A stretch of 64,000 nucleotides of DNA from Nocardiopsis eucommiae. Its GTDB lineage: Bacteria > Actinomycetota > Actinomycetes > Streptosporangiales > Streptosporangiaceae. Position 1 is the stretch's first letter. Each line of letters begins with the position of its first letter. Below the pieces are notes generated by a model. The model was not told where the DNA came from, searched no databases, and was given only the letters and a program-made list of their open reading frames with translations. The stretch is from assembly GCA_018388625.1 (NCBI GenBank), contig CP074402.1, forward strand, positions 4,526,001 to 4,590,000, given 5' to 3'. Position numbers and translations under genes: made by a program. Positions 50,314 to 61,448 of this stretch are shown here, piece after piece.

Positions 50314-51375
50314 ATGACGAGCACCAACGACACACGGGTGGCGAGCTACAAACCGCTCATCGCCCCCCAGGACCTGCTCGCTGAGCTCCCCATGAGCGAG
50401 GAGAGCACCGCCCTCGTGGAGAGCTCGCGCGCCGAGGTCAAGCGCGTCCTGGACGGCGGGGACGACCGCCTCCTCGTGGTCGTCGGCCCCTGCTCGGTGC
50501 ACGACACCGAGTCGGCGCTCGACTACGCGCGTCGCCTGCGCGACCTCGTGCCGTCCGTGAGCGGCGAGCTGTGCGTGGTCATGCGCGTGTACTTCGAGAA
50601 GCCGCGCACCACGGTGGGCTGGAAGGGCCTGATCAACGACCCCGGTCTGGACGACACCTACGACGTGCACCGGGGCCTGCGCACCGCGCGTCAGCTCCTG
50701 ATCGACATCAACGCCCTGGGTCTGCCCGCCGGGACCGAGTTCCTCGACCCGATCACCCCGCAGTACATCGCCGACGTGGTCTCCTGGGGCGCGATCGGCG
50801 CCCGCACCACCGAGAGCCAGGTGCACCGCCAGCTCAGCAGCGGTCTGAGCACCCCCGTCGGCTTCAAGAACGGCACCGACGGCGACGTGCAGGTGGCGGT
50901 GGACGCCGTGGGCGCGGCCGCCGCCTCCCACACGTTCTTCGGTGTGGACCCGGCCGGCGCCGGTTCGGTCGTGGTCACCGACGGCAACCCGGACTGCCAC
51001 GTGATCCTGCGCGGTGGACGGGGCGGCCCCAACCACGACCCCGCGTCGGTCGCCTCGGCCCTGGACGTGCTGGAGGGCTCCAAGCTGCCGCGTCGCCTGA
51101 TGATCGACGCCAGCCACGCCAACAGCGGCAAGGACCACGTCCGCCAGGCGGGTGTGGCCCGGGAGATCGCCGCGCAGGTGGCCGAGGGCCAGAGGGGCAT
51201 CGTCGGCGTCATGCTGGAGAGCTTCATCGAGGAGGGCGCCCAGAAGCTGGGTGACCCGTCCCAGCTCACCTACGGCCAGTCCATCACCGACAAGTGCATG
51301 AGCTGGGAGACCACGGAGGGCGTGCTGGAGAACCTGGCCGAGGCGGTCCGCCAGCGCCGCAAGAACGCCGCCTGA
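50314..51375 (+). CDS. aroG: 3-deoxy-7-phosphoheptulonate (DAHP) synthase, type I
   Basis: 353 aa, intact. First step of aromatic amino acid synthesis: phosphoenolpyruvate plus erythrose-4-phosphate. Family motifs: VVVGPCSVHD, RVYFEKPRTTVGWKGL, ARTTESQVHRQ, GFKNGTDG, DASHANSGKDH and the C-terminal SITDKCMSWE. The ATG at 50314 follows AGGGGAA. I searched the 220 bp before it for a leader peptide rich in aromatic codons and saw none. It is monocistronic, with two terminators downstream. Confidence 0.95.
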   Translation: MTSTNDTRVASYKPLIAPQDLLAELPMSEESTALVESSRAEVKRVLDGGDDRLLVVVGPCSVHDTESALDYARRLRDLVPSVSGELCVVMRVYFEKPRTTVGWKGLINDPGLDDTYDVHRGLRTARQLLIDINALGLPAGTEFLDPITPQYIADVVSWGAIGARTTESQVHRQLSSGLSTPVGFKNGTDGDVQVAVDAVGAAAASHTFFGVDPAGAGSVVVTDGNPDCHVILRGGRGGPNHDPASVASALDVLEGSKLPRRLMIDASHANSGKDHVRQAGVAREIAAQVAEGQRGIVGVMLESFIEEGAQKLGDPSQLTYGQSITDKCMSWETTEGVLENLAEAVRQRRKNAA

Positions 51376-51390
51376 GTCCCGGCGCACGCG

Positions 51391-51421
51391 GGGCCCGGCA
51401 CGAGGACGGCGTGCCGGGCCC
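51391..51421. terminator. DAHP synthase terminator
   Basis: A perfect 12-bp stem (GGGCCCGGCACG with its complement at 51410-51421) with a 7-nt loop, 15 bp past the stop codon. Confidence 0.85.
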
Positions 51422-51429
51422 TTGACGTC

Positions 51430-51466
51430 GGCCCGGGTTCCCCGACCGTGTCGGGGGACCCGGGCC
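51430..51466. terminator. Second terminator, facing the amidohydrolase gene
   Basis: A 17-bp stem with one G-T wobble (51430-51446 with 51450-51466) and a 3-base loop. It lies 16 bp from the end of the minus-strand amidohydrolase, so each convergent gene has its own hairpin. Confidence 0.8.
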
Positions 51467-51482
51467 GGACGGGAACCCGGGG

Positions 51483-52720
51483 TCAGCCCCGGGTGTCCTT
51501 GACGACCTCACCGCCCTGGACGACCAGCACCACGCGGGAGCGGTCGCCCAACAGCGCGACGTCGGCGAGGGGGTCGCCCTCGCACACCACGAGGTCGGCG
51601 AGCTTGCCGGCCTCGACCGTGCCGGTCCGGTCGGCGGTGCCCACGAGTTCGGCGGCGTTGCGCGTACCCGCCTGGATCGCCTCCATCGGTGACAGCCCCA
51701 CGGACACCAGCTGGGCGAGTTCGCGCAGGTTGCGGCCGTGCTCGGAGATGCCCGCGTCGGTACCCATCGCGACCCGCACCCCCGGCTGACCGCGTGGGAG
51801 ATCCTGCGGTAGGTCTCCTCCGCCAGCGCCCGCTTCGTGTCGACCGCCTTCCGGGTCATCAGGTGGACCCGGTCCTCGAAGTCGAACGTGGTCAGGGTCG
51901 GCACGAGGAAGGTGCCGCGTTCCAGCATGAGGTCGATGCCCTCGTCGTCGATCAGGTAGCCGTGCTCGACGCTGGCGACCCCGCCGCGCACCGCGTTCCT
52001 GATCCCCGCCGCGCCCTGGGCGTGCGCCGCGACCGGACGTCCGCCGTGCCTGGCGGTCTCGGCCACGATCACGGCGATCTCCTCCTCCGTGATCCCCTCG
52101 TCGGTGGGCCCGTCCGAGGGGCTGGAAAGCCCGCCGGTGGCACACACCTTGATGACGTCCGCACCGTCCCGGACCAGCCTGCGGGTGGCCACCCGGACCT
52201 CCTGTGGGGAGTCCGCGATCTCGGCGGCGGTGTGCTCGCAGTCGTGCGGGTTGGCGCCGGAGGGCAGTGTGAAGTCGGCGTGCCCGCCGGTGTGGCTCAT
52301 CAGGCGCAGCGCCATGCTCAGGCGCGGTCCGCGGATCAGGCCGCGTTCCTGCGCGACACGGAATCCGGCGTCGGCTCCGCCGAGGTCCCGGGCTCCGGTG
52401 ACGCCCGCCTCCAGGGTGATCCGCATCCGCTCGGCGGACTCGAAGGCGTGCAGGCTGCGGGAGACGGACGCGTTGTTGGTGGCCAGCGCGCGACCGTCGG
52501 AGAACCCGAAGTGCACGTGGGTGTCGATGAACCCGGGGAGCAGGGTGCGGCCGCCCAGGTGTTCCACGGTCTCCCCGGGGCGGGGCGCGGGGGCGTCGGC
52601 GGCGGGTCCGGCGTAGGCGATCAGTCCGTCCTCGACCACGACGGCGGCGTCGGTGACGGGCGCGGCCCCGGTGCCGTCGATGAGGGTGAGGTCCCGGTAG
52701 AGGGTCCTGGCACGGGTCAT
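51483..52720 (-). CDS. Amidohydrolase, copy 1 (imidazolonepropionase/Xaa-Pro dipeptidase-like)
   Basis: About 412 aa. Metal ligands of the amidohydrolase fold: LLPGFIDTHVHFG (HxH), the Lys in ADVIKVCATGG, AAHAQG, SVEHGYLID and the Asp in AMGTDAGI. ATG at 52720 after GGAGACC. The frame breaks near 51785. It is a paralogue of the gene at 54432-55703 and lies downstream of the AbgT transporter, so it probably hydrolyses an imported amide or dipeptide. The substrate is not known. Confidence 0.87.
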
Positions 52721-52776
52721 GGCGGTCTCCTTGCGTCGGTGTGCGTGCGGGGGCGGGCCCGTCCCGGGCCCGCGGA

Positions 52777-54390
52777 CTACAGCTGCGGGTACATGCCGGG
52801 GCCGATCGGCAGGCCCCCGAAGAAGAACACGGCGAAGACGGCGACCCACATGACCAGGAAGACCAGGGAGAAGGGCAGGCAGCGCGCGATCACGGTGCCG
52901 ATGCCCGCCCTGGGCTCGTAGGACTTGAGGAAGCCGAGGACGATGATCACGTACGGGTTGAGCGGCGAGAGCACACTGGAGGTGGAGTCACCGATCCGGT
53001 AGGCCGCCTGGACGAACCCGGGCTCGTAGCCGAGCAGGGCGAACATCGGGACGAAGACCACCGCGAACAGGGCCCACTGCGCGGAGCCGGAGATGATGAA
53101 GAAGTTGATCAGCCAGGCCAGCAGGATGAAGCAGAGGACGGCCCCGAACCCGGTGAACCCGGTGGACTCCAGGGCCTCCGCGCCCTTGATCGCGATCCAC
53201 GTGGACAGGCCGGTCCAGTTGAACAGCTCCAGGAACTGCGCCATCACGAAGGCCAGGACGATGAAGCCGGACATCTCCTTGACGGTGTGCCCCATCATCC
53301 GCGCCACGTCGGCCCCGCCCCGGATCGCCCGGGTGGCCACGCCGTAGGCCACGCCGGGCACGGCCAGGGTCAGGAAGACGAGGAAGACCACGGAGCTGAG
53401 CAGCGGGGACTCGGGCAGGAACGTGCCGTCCCCGTTGCGCATGGGTGCCCCCGGCGGAAGGGTGACCAGCAGGACCGCGACGACCGTGAGCACCAGGGCG
53501 GCCCCGGCCCAGCGCAGCCCGCCGCGCTCGCTCGGGGTGAGCTCGGCGTCCATCTTGAGGTCGGGGCGCTCCTCGGCGGTCCCGTTCGCGATGGTCCCGT
53601 CCTCCGTGCCGGTCTGCTCGCGGCTGACCCCGCGCCGTTCGAGGGCGGGTTCGAGGACGCGGTCGATGAGAAGACCGGCCACGACGCTGAGCACGATCGC
53701 GATCGTGAAGGTGAGGAAGTGGTTGGAGATCGGGCTGACGTGGGTGGTGCCCAGGCCCTCGACCGACGCGGCGGCGGTGTTGGTGATGCCGGACAGCAGC
53801 GCGTCGGTGCTGGTGATGAAGGGGCTGCAGCTGAACGCGGCCATGGCGGCGGCGAAGGAGCCGAGCAGACCGGCGACGGGATGGCGTCCGGCCGCCTTGA
53901 AGACCATCGCGGCCAGCGGCGGGATGACCACCATCGCGGCGTCGCTCATGATGCTGCCGGAGACCGCGACCAGGGCGGCCACGTACGGCAGCAGCCACTG
54001 CGGGGCCCCGCTGAAGGCCCGGCGGACGAGGGTGTTGAGCAGCCCGGTCCGCTGGGCGATGCCGACGCCCAGGAGGATGGTCAGCACCACGCCCAGGGGC
54101 GGGAACCCGATGAAGTTGGGGACGAGGTTGGTGGTGAGCCAGGTGAGTCCCTCGGTGGTGAAGAAGCCCTGGACCCGCTGGGCGCCGTCGTCGCTGCCGG
54201 GCACCTCGTAGGTGGCGCCCAGCGCGGACAGGACGGAGGACGCGACGGCGACGATCGCGAAGAGCAGCAGGAAGAGGACGAACGGGTCGGGGATCCTGTT
54301 CCCGAGGCGCTCGATGCCGTCGAGGGAGCGGGTGAGGAAGCCGGGGCGCGTCTCGACGGCGCCGCCCCGCTGGGAGCGTGGGGTGCTCAT
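52777..54390 (-). CDS. AbgT-family transporter
   Basis: 537 aa, intact, with about a dozen hydrophobic segments. E. coli AbgT imports p-aminobenzoyl-glutamate; relatives export sulfonamides. Family-like stretches are NRIPDPFVLFLLLFA, GVVLTILLGVGIAQRTGLL, GSIMSDAAMVVIPPLAAMVF, and SPLNPYVIIVLGF near the end. AGAGGTGACCC precedes the ATG. It lies between two amidohydrolase genes in one orientation, so they form an uptake and hydrolysis operon. Confidence 0.9.
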   Translation of the reverse strand: MSTPRSQRGGAVETRPGFLTRSLDGIERLGNRIPDPFVLFLLLFAIVAVASSVLSALGATYEVPGSDDGAQRVQGFFTTEGLTWLTTNLVPNFIGFPPLGVVLTILLGVGIAQRTGLLNTLVRRAFSGAPQWLLPYVAALVAVSGSIMSDAAMVVIPPLAAMVFKAAGRHPVAGLLGSFAAAMAAFSCSPFITSTDALLSGITNTAAASVEGLGTTHVSPISNHFLTFTIAIVLSVVAGLLIDRVLEPALERRGVSREQTGTEDGTIANGTAEERPDLKMDAELTPSERGGLRWAGAALVLTVVAVLLVTLPPGAPMRNGDGTFLPESPLLSSVVFLVFLTLAVPGVAYGVATRAIRGGADVARMMGHTVKEMSGFIVLAFVMAQFLELFNWTGLSTWIAIKGAEALESTGFTGFGAVLCFILLAWLINFFIISGSAQWALFAVVFVPMFALLGYEPGFVQAAYRIGDSTSSVLSPLNPYVIIVLGFLKSYEPRAGIGTVIARCLPFSLVFLVMWVAVFAVFFFGGLPIGPGMYPQL

Positions 54391-54431
54391 GGGTCACCTC
54401 TGGGATGAAGGGGTCGGGGAGGGTCCCGGGG

Positions 54432-55703
54432 TCAGTTCGCCGTGCCCGGCCGCGTGCCGGTCGTGTCCTTGTGGACCGCGCCGTCCTTGATGACCACGGT
54501 GACGTTGTCGGGGTCACCGGGCAGGCTGATGTCCGCGAGGGGGTCGCCGGAGCAGACGACGACGTCGGCGCGCTTGCCGGGTTCGAGGGTGCCGATCTCC
54601 TCGCTCAGGCCGAGGAGGTCGGCGGCGTCGCGGGTACCGGCGAGCAGGGCGCCCATGGGGCTCATGCCGTGCTCCACCAGAAGGGCGAGTTCGCGCAGGT
54701 TGCGGCCGTGCGGGCAGATACCCGAGTCCGTGCCGAGGGCCACGCGGACCCCGGCCCGGACGGCGGCGGTGATGTTCTCGCCGAGGTGTTCCTGGAGCCT
54801 GAGCTTCTTGGCGACCGCGTAGTCGGCCGACTTCGCGGGGTCGGGCGGGGTGGTGGCGGTGGACAGGGTGGGCACCAGGTAGGCGCCGTTCTCCAGCATG
54901 AGTTCGATGCCGAGCTCGTCGATCTCGTAGCCGTGCTCCACACTGGTGACCCCGGCGGTGAGGGCGTTGCGGATACTGCGGGCGCTCTGCGCGTGCGCGG
55001 CCACGGGGATGTCGTGGCTGGCGGCCTCGCGCACGATCGCGGACATCTCCTCGACGTTGAGGCCGTCGTGCCAGGGGGTGTCCTGGGGGCTCCACACACC
55101 GCCGCTGGCCATCACCTTGATGACCCCGGCACCCTTGCGCATCACCTCGCGGGTGGCGCGCAGGGCCTCGGCGGGGCCGTCGGTGTTGATCGAGACGGCC
55201 CCGTCCGGGCCCAGGACCGTGCCGTAGTCGAAGCCGCAGCACGTGCGGAAGTCGCCGTGGCCGCCGGTGGGGCCGAGCGCCCGGTAGGCGGTCGTGACGC
55301 GCGGCCCGGCGACGATGCCCTCCTCGACCGCGCGGACCACGGCCTGGTCGAGTCCGGCCAGGTCGCGGACGCTGGTGACCCCCGCGTCGAGGGTGGCCCG
55401 CAGGCGCGGGATGGCGGTGAAGTAGCCGTAGTGCGGGGGCTGGTCGATCAGGTCGGCGGGGTTCATACCGTCGCCGGACATGGTCATGTGCACGTGGGTG
55501 TCGACGAAGCCGGGCAGGATCGTGCCCCCGGCCGCGTCGACCTCCTCGTGGGGTTCGCCGACGTGCGGCGCCTGGTCGGCGGGGCCGATCCAGTCGATCC
55601 GTCCGTCACGCAGGACCAGCGCCCAGTCGTGGCGGGGGCCCTCTCCGGTCCCGTCGATCACGGTTCCGTTGCGGACCACGAGGGTCCTGACAGCCGAGGT
55701 CAT
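54432..55703 (-). CDS. Amidohydrolase, copy 2
   Basis: 423 aa, intact. Metal motifs ILPGFVDTHVHMTMSGDG, GVIKVMASGGVWSP, AAHAQSARS, VEHGYEIDE and ALGTDSGICPHGRN. The ATG at 55703 with AGGTGG upstream is preferred to the GTG at 55712. It is the first gene of the amidohydrolase-AbgT-amidohydrolase operon, opposite the Lrp gene. The two amidohydrolases differ enough to suggest different substrates. Confidence 0.9.
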   Translation of the reverse strand: MTSAVRTLVVRNGTVIDGTGEGPRHDWALVLRDGRIDWIGPADQAPHVGEPHEEVDAAGGTILPGFVDTHVHMTMSGDGMNPADLIDQPPHYGYFTAIPRLRATLDAGVTSVRDLAGLDQAVVRAVEEGIVAGPRVTTAYRALGPTGGHGDFRTCCGFDYGTVLGPDGAVSINTDGPAEALRATREVMRKGAGVIKVMASGGVWSPQDTPWHDGLNVEEMSAIVREAASHDIPVAAHAQSARSIRNALTAGVTSVEHGYEIDELGIELMLENGAYLVPTLSTATTPPDPAKSADYAVAKKLRLQEHLGENITAAVRAGVRVALGTDSGICPHGRNLRELALLVEHGMSPMGALLAGTRDAADLLGLSEEIGTLEPGKRADVVVCSGDPLADISLPGDPDNVTVVIKDGAVHKDTTGTRPGTAN

Positions 55704-55813
55704 CGACGCCACCTTTCTCCCCGCACCCGCTCCCGTCGCCGCGACGCGGCCGCCCGGACGCGACGGTGCGCACCCAACCGAGGACTCGCAGCTCAGGGCC
55801 GCGCTTCTGATCT

Positions 55814-55852
55814 TGCGGAAACCTACGTGGATGCTCCGGTAGCCTGCGGAAA
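55814..55852. promoter_or_regulatory. Direct repeats, candidate Lrp operator
   Basis: TGCGGAAA at 55814-55821 and 55845-55852, 31 bp apart (about three helical turns), lie between the divergent amidohydrolase and Lrp genes. The spacing suits a cooperative Lrp dimer or tetramer. Confidence 0.4.
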
Positions 55853-55898
55853 TCGCCGGATACCGCTATCGAGGAGGTGGATCCTGCCGGAATCGAGC

Positions 55899-56908
55899 AT
55901 GCCCAACGAGTTCGACCTGACCCTGATCAACGCGCTCCAGCTCGCCCCCAGAGCCACCTGGGCGGAGCTGGGACCGGTGCTGGACGCGGACCCCACCACG
56001 CTCGCCCGACGCTGGAGGAGGTTGGAGGAGGAGGGTCTGGCCCGTATAGCCGCGTTCCCCGTCGCCGGGTGATGGCACGGCGGCACCTCAGCTACGTGGA
56101 GCTGAGCTGCCGCAACGGATCGGTCGAACGGGTCGCGGCGGCGCTGGCCGAGGACCGCGACACCCTGAGCATCCAGTTCGTGGCCGGGTCCCACCAGCTG
56201 ATGCTCACCGTGGTGCCCGGCTCGGGTCTGGCGGACTACCTGCTCAACTGGGTGGGCGGCATCCCGGACGTGGTCTCCTACCGGGTGCACGTCGTCACGG
56301 AGGTCCCTCGGGAGGCCTACCTGTGGCAGGTCCGCGCCCTGTCGCCCGCGCAACGCCGTCGGCTGCGCGCCCTCGCCCCCACCCTGCGTGACCCGGTGGG
56401 CGACGAACGCGTCACCGAGCTCGACCAGGAGATCGTGGACCTGCTGTGCCGGGACGCCCGGCTGGGCTACCAGGCCATCGCGGACCGGCTGGACGTCGCG
56501 CCCACCACCGCCGCACGGCGGATCAACCGGCTCCTGCGCGACGGCCTCCTCGGGCTGCGCTGCGACATCTCCCGAGCGCACATGGGGTGGCCGAGCGCCG
56601 CCACCCTGTGGGGCACCGTGGACCCGAGCGTGCTGGACGCCGTTCCCGATCTGGGGGAGCGCATCCCCGAGGTGCGTCTGTGCACGACCATCGCGGGTCC
56701 GGAGAACACGCTGTTCATCCTGTGGCTGCGCGACGCCCCCGACCTCACCCGGGTGGAGCGCAGGTTGCTGGAGGAGCTGCCGGGACTGCGCATCGCGGAC
56801 CGTCGGATGACGCTGCGCACGTTCAAGTTCATGGGCGGGGTGACCGACGCCTACCAGCGCTTCGTGCGGTCCGTCCCGGTCCAGCTCCGCTCCCCGGGCG
56901 ACCCGTAG
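55899..56908 (+). CDS. Lrp/AsnC-family regulator with two HTH domains
   Basis: About 336 aa. The first HTH has FDLTLINALQLAPRATWAEL and TTLARRWRRLEEEGL; a ligand-like domain follows; a second HTH has ELDQEIVDLLCRDARLGYQA and TTAARRINRLLRDGL, with a second ligand domain after it. This double form is known in actinobacteria. The frame breaks near 56065. The ATG at 55899 lacks a nearby ribosome site; a GGAGG six bases before an in-frame CTG at 55884 suggests a rare CTG start. It is divergent from, and probably controls, the AbgT operon. Confidence 0.8.
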
Positions 56909-57104
56909 GTTCGGGGCGGGAGAGCGGGGACACCTGTCCCCCGGATCGGCGCCCTCCGCCGACCCGGCCGCACGCCACGATCCCTCTCCCGCGAGAACGG
57001 TCGAGGCTTCCCCCGACCCCTCGGGACGTCTGGTCGTCTCACGGGCCGAAAGGACCCGAGAAGCGATGTCGCCCCTGGCGGCCCCGGGCAGCCCCTCGGC
57101 GTTC

Positions 57105-57995
57105 CTAGGCGGCCGGGAGGACGTCCAGGGCGACCAGGAGCTCACGGCCCAGCGACTCGCGCAGGTCGGCGTCCTCCTGGTCCTCGACCTCCAGACGGAG
57201 CGCGAAGGTGTGCAGGTCGGAGCCCTGCTCGACCCAGCCCACCCACCAGCCGGGCACCGGGTCCACGTCGACGCCCAGGCCGGTCCGGCCGAAGAGCTGG
57301 TGGTGCGGTCCCTCCTCGACCAGGAGCAGGTCGCGCAGCGCGCGCTGGTGCTGGACGTCCACGGGCAGTTCCTCGCGGGCGAGTTCCGCGACGAAGGTGG
57401 CCTGCTCCAGCGCGGAGATCTCCAGGGGGCCCTCCAGCCAGAAGCGGTCCGTAGCCCCTTCCTCGCCCACGTTCCGGTTGCCGTAGTCGAACCGGTCCAC
57501 CCAGGTGGACATCCGGTCGTACCCGATCCGGTCCGCGACCTCCTGGTGCACCGGGACGTCGGAGGTGGGCAGGGCCTCACGCAGGCTCAGCTCGTCGCCG
57601 GACTCCGGGGAGATCACCTCGTCCACGTCGGACACCTCGCCGGTCTGGAGGGCGATCAGCGTGTTCGGCAGCTTGAAGGTGGACGCGGGCACGGCGCGCT
57701 CGTCCGCCTGGTCCGGGTTCACGACGACGGCGGACCGGTCACCGGCGTCGAAGAGCACGAACGTCCCCTTCACCCCGGCCTCGGCGAAGACCGCCTCCAG
57801 GTCCTCACGCTCCACGGTCTGCACGTCGCCCAGCTGTACGGGGTTGCCGACGGTGCCCTGGGCGGGCTCCGTGTCGTCGGTCGCCGCGCAGGCGACCCCG
57901 CCGAACAGGGTGAGGGCACAACCCGCCGCTCCGAGGGCGAAACGGCCGGGGGCGTGCCCCGGCCTCCCGGGAGCGTGTTCGGTGTCGGTACGCAC
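57105..57995 (-). CDS. Class D beta-lactamase-like lipoprotein
   Basis: 296 aa, intact. A signal ending GGVAC predicts a lipoprotein. Active-site motifs of the penicillin-recognising fold: STFK (catalytic Ser, PASTFKLPN), SDV (SxV), YGN (FDYGNRNVG), and RTG in place of KTG/KSG (LFGRTGLG). The Arg is unusual and may alter activity; a penicillin-sensing or transpeptidase-like role is an alternative. The GTG at 57995 has GGAGGAGACGA upstream. The end FALRLEVEDQ resembles OXA-type enzymes. Confidence 0.82.
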   Translation of the reverse strand: MRTDTEHAPGRPGHAPGRFALGAAGCALTLFGGVACAATDDTEPAQGTVGNPVQLGDVQTVEREDLEAVFAEAGVKGTFVLFDAGDRSAVVVNPDQADERAVPASTFKLPNTLIALQTGEVSDVDEVISPESGDELSLREALPTSDVPVHQEVADRIGYDRMSTWVDRFDYGNRNVGEEGATDRFWLEGPLEISALEQATFVAELAREELPVDVQHQRALRDLLLVEEGPHHQLFGRTGLGVDVDPVPGWWVGWVEQGSDLHTFALRLEVEDQEDADLRESLGRELLVALDVLPAA

Positions 57996-58159
57996 TCGTC
58001 TCCTCCACAGGGCTGTCCGAAGGAACGTCCACCCACAAAGCTAGGGCATGCACGGTGGTCACACACCACGCTTCGTGACCTCGGCGGACCGTGTCGCGAA
58101 GGTCGTCCCGGCCTGTCGGAGCCGGGGTGGCGCGGTCGTCCACAACCGCCCGGGCAGTC

Positions 58160-58189
58160 TTGGGCGCCCCAGTTCTCCGCTGCTAGGCT
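58160..58189 (+). promoter_or_regulatory. Probable promoter of the glycine operon
   Basis: TTGGGC (58160-58165), an 18-bp spacer, then TAGGCT (58184-58189), just upstream of the riboswitch. Confidence 0.45.
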
Positions 58190-58204
58190 GAGTGTGTTGC
58201 TGAC

Positions 58205-58400
58205 CCCGTACGGGAGAGTGTCCGCGTATCCAGCGTGGGCCGCCGAAGGAGCAATCCCTCCCCGAAGACAACCTCTCAGGCACAGCGGACCGTACGGGCG
58301 AGACCACTCTGGAAAGCAGGGGCGCGTTCCCTCGCCGAAGGTGCAAACCACGCCGAGCGCGCGGTGAAGCTCTCAGGCACCCATGACAGAGGGGAGGATG
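58205..58400 (+). promoter_or_regulatory. Tandem glycine riboswitch
   Basis: Two similar aptamers. Aptamer 1 has CGGGAGAG, GCCGAAGGAGCAA (58242-58254) and CTCTCAGGCAC (58273-58283). Aptamer 2 has GGGCGAGACC, GCCGAAGGTGCAAACC (from 58334) and CTCTCAGGCAC (58370-58380). These are the conserved cores of the gcvT glycine RNA, in which glycine turns expression on. The gcvT start is about 40 bp downstream, at 58442. The whole element appears intact. Confidence 0.95.
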
Positions 58401-58441
58401 GCAACGCCTTACGCACGACACCCATCCTCTCGGGAGTGCCC

Positions 58442-59555
58442 ATGTCAGAGTCCGCGACCGCGCCGCGTCTCACCGCGCTGCACAAGATCCACGAAGAGGC
58501 CGGGGCGACGCTCGTCGACTTCGCCGGATGGCTGATGCCCCTCCGCTACAGCAGCGAGACCGCCGAGCACACCGCCGTCCGTGAGGCCGCGGGGCTGTTC
58601 GACCTCTCCCACATGGGCGAGATCCGGCTGACCGGCCCGCAGGCCGCCGAGGCCCTCGACCACGCCCTGGTCGGCTTCCTGTCCAAGGTCAAGGTCGGCC
58701 GCGCCCGCTACACCATGATCACCGCCGAGGACGGCGGGGTCCTGGACGACCTCATCGTGTACCGGCTCGGCGAGGACGAGTACCTGGTCGTGGCCAACGC
58801 GGCCAACGTGCCCGTGGTCGCCTCCGCCCTGGCCGAGCGCGCCTCCGGCTTCGACGTCGAGGTCGCGGACGAGTCCGCCGACTACTCGCTCATCGCGATC
58901 CAGGGCCCGCGCGCGGTGGAGATCCTCGCCCCGCTCACCGACGCCGACCTGGACGACATCCGCTACTACGCGGGGTACGAGCACACCGTGGCCGGGGTAC
59001 CGGTCCTGCTCGCCCGCACCGGCTACACCGGCGAGGACGGGTTCGAGATCTTCGTCCGGCCCGCCGACCGCGCCCCCGAGGTGTGGGCGGCGCTCATGGC
59101 CGAGGGCGCCCCGCACGGGTTGGTCCCGGCCGGCCTCTCCTCCCGCGACACCCTCCGAATGGAGGCCGGGATGCCGCTCTACGGCCAGGAGCTCTCGGCC
59201 GACCTCACCCCTTCGACGCCGGACTGGGCCGCGTGGTCAAGCTCGACAAGCCGGGCGACTTCGTGGGCCGCGCCGCGCTGGAGGAGGCCTCGCGCACCGC
59301 CCGTGGTCGGCGTCTGATCGGCCTCGCCTCGCGCGGCCGCCGTCCGCTCCGCAAGGGCCAGGACGTCCTGCGCGACGGCACCGTCATCGGAGTCACCACC
59401 AGTGGCGCCCCCTCCCCACCCTGGGCCGCCCCATCGCCATGGCCTACGTGGACGGCGACCTCGACACCTCGACCGGCGCGTTCACCGTGGACGTGCGCGG
59501 ACGGGGCGAGGACGTCGACGTGGTCGAGCTGCCGTTCTACCAGCGGCAGTCGTAG
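58442..59555 (+). CDS. gcvT: Aminomethyltransferase, glycine cleavage T protein
   Basis: About 371 aa. It moves the aminomethyl carbon from GcvH to tetrahydrofolate, releasing ammonia. Motifs: VDFAGWLMPLRYSS, FDLSHMGEI, QGPRAVEIL, RTGYTGEDGFEI and GLSSRDTLRMEAGMPLYG. The ATG at 58442 follows GGGAGTG. The frame breaks near 59210 and 59408, each mended by one C. It is the first gene of the riboswitch-controlled operon gcvT-gcvH-glyA-sdaA. GcvP is not in the window. Confidence 0.95.
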
Positions 59556-59715
59556 GAAGCGGGGCCGCCACCGGCGGACCCGAGAACCTGCACGCCCCGC
59601 GCGGCCGGATCCCCACGAGGGACCGGCACGGTCGGGGCGTGGCCAGGCGTAGGCCGGGCCGGGTCGCCGTACGGGCGCACGGCAGACAAATGGAACACCT
59701 CCAAGGAGAGTTGAA

Positions 59716-60096
59716 GTGAGCGTTCCCACGGAGCTGGGTTACACCGCCAAACACGAGTGGATCGCGGTCAGGGACGGGATCGCCACCGTCGGGATCACGG
59801 CCTTCGCCGCCGAGTCGCTGGGTGACATCGTCTTCGTCGAGACCCCGGCGGTCGGTGACGAGGTCACCGCCGGCGAGACCGCGGGCGAGGTGGAGTCCAC
59901 CAAGTCCGTCAGCGACATCTACTCCCCCGTCACCGGAGAGGTCGTGGAGGTCAACGAGGCGCTCGAGGACGCCCCCGAGACCATCAACTCCGAGCCCTTC
60001 GAGGGTGGCTGGCTGTTCAGGGTGCGCTTCTCCGAGCAGCCCGCGAACCTGCTCTCCGCCGAGGAGTACACCAAGCTGACCGAAGGCGAGAACTAG
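59716..60096 (+). CDS. gcvH: Glycine cleavage H protein
   Basis: 126 aa, intact. The lipoyl-carrier protein that shuttles the aminomethyl group between P, T and L proteins. The lipoylated Lys is in ESTKSVSD; TAKHEWI, GITAFAAESLGDIVFV and EPFEGGWLFRV are family hallmarks. GTG at 59716 with AAGGAG upstream. The stop is one base before the glyA start. A 160-bp gap from gcvT shows no gene. Confidence 0.97.
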   Translation: MSVPTELGYTAKHEWIAVRDGIATVGITAFAAESLGDIVFVETPAVGDEVTAGETAGEVESTKSVSDIYSPVTGEVVEVNEALEDAPETINSEPFEGGWLFRVRFSEQPANLLSAEEYTKLTEGEN

Positions 60097-60097
60097 C

Positions 60098-61365
<1,268 letters not shown>

Positions 61366-61448
61366 CAGTCCCCGCCGTGTGGGCCGCGCGGGCCCACACG
61401 GCGCCGGTCACCACGGCCCCACCCCTGTGCTCAACGAGGAGGACAGCC

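Noticed and set aside
52741..56072. Long plus-strand frames opposite the AbgT and amidohydrolase genes
   Set aside because: They mirror the minus-strand genes, which have clear motifs, ribosome sites and membrane segments.
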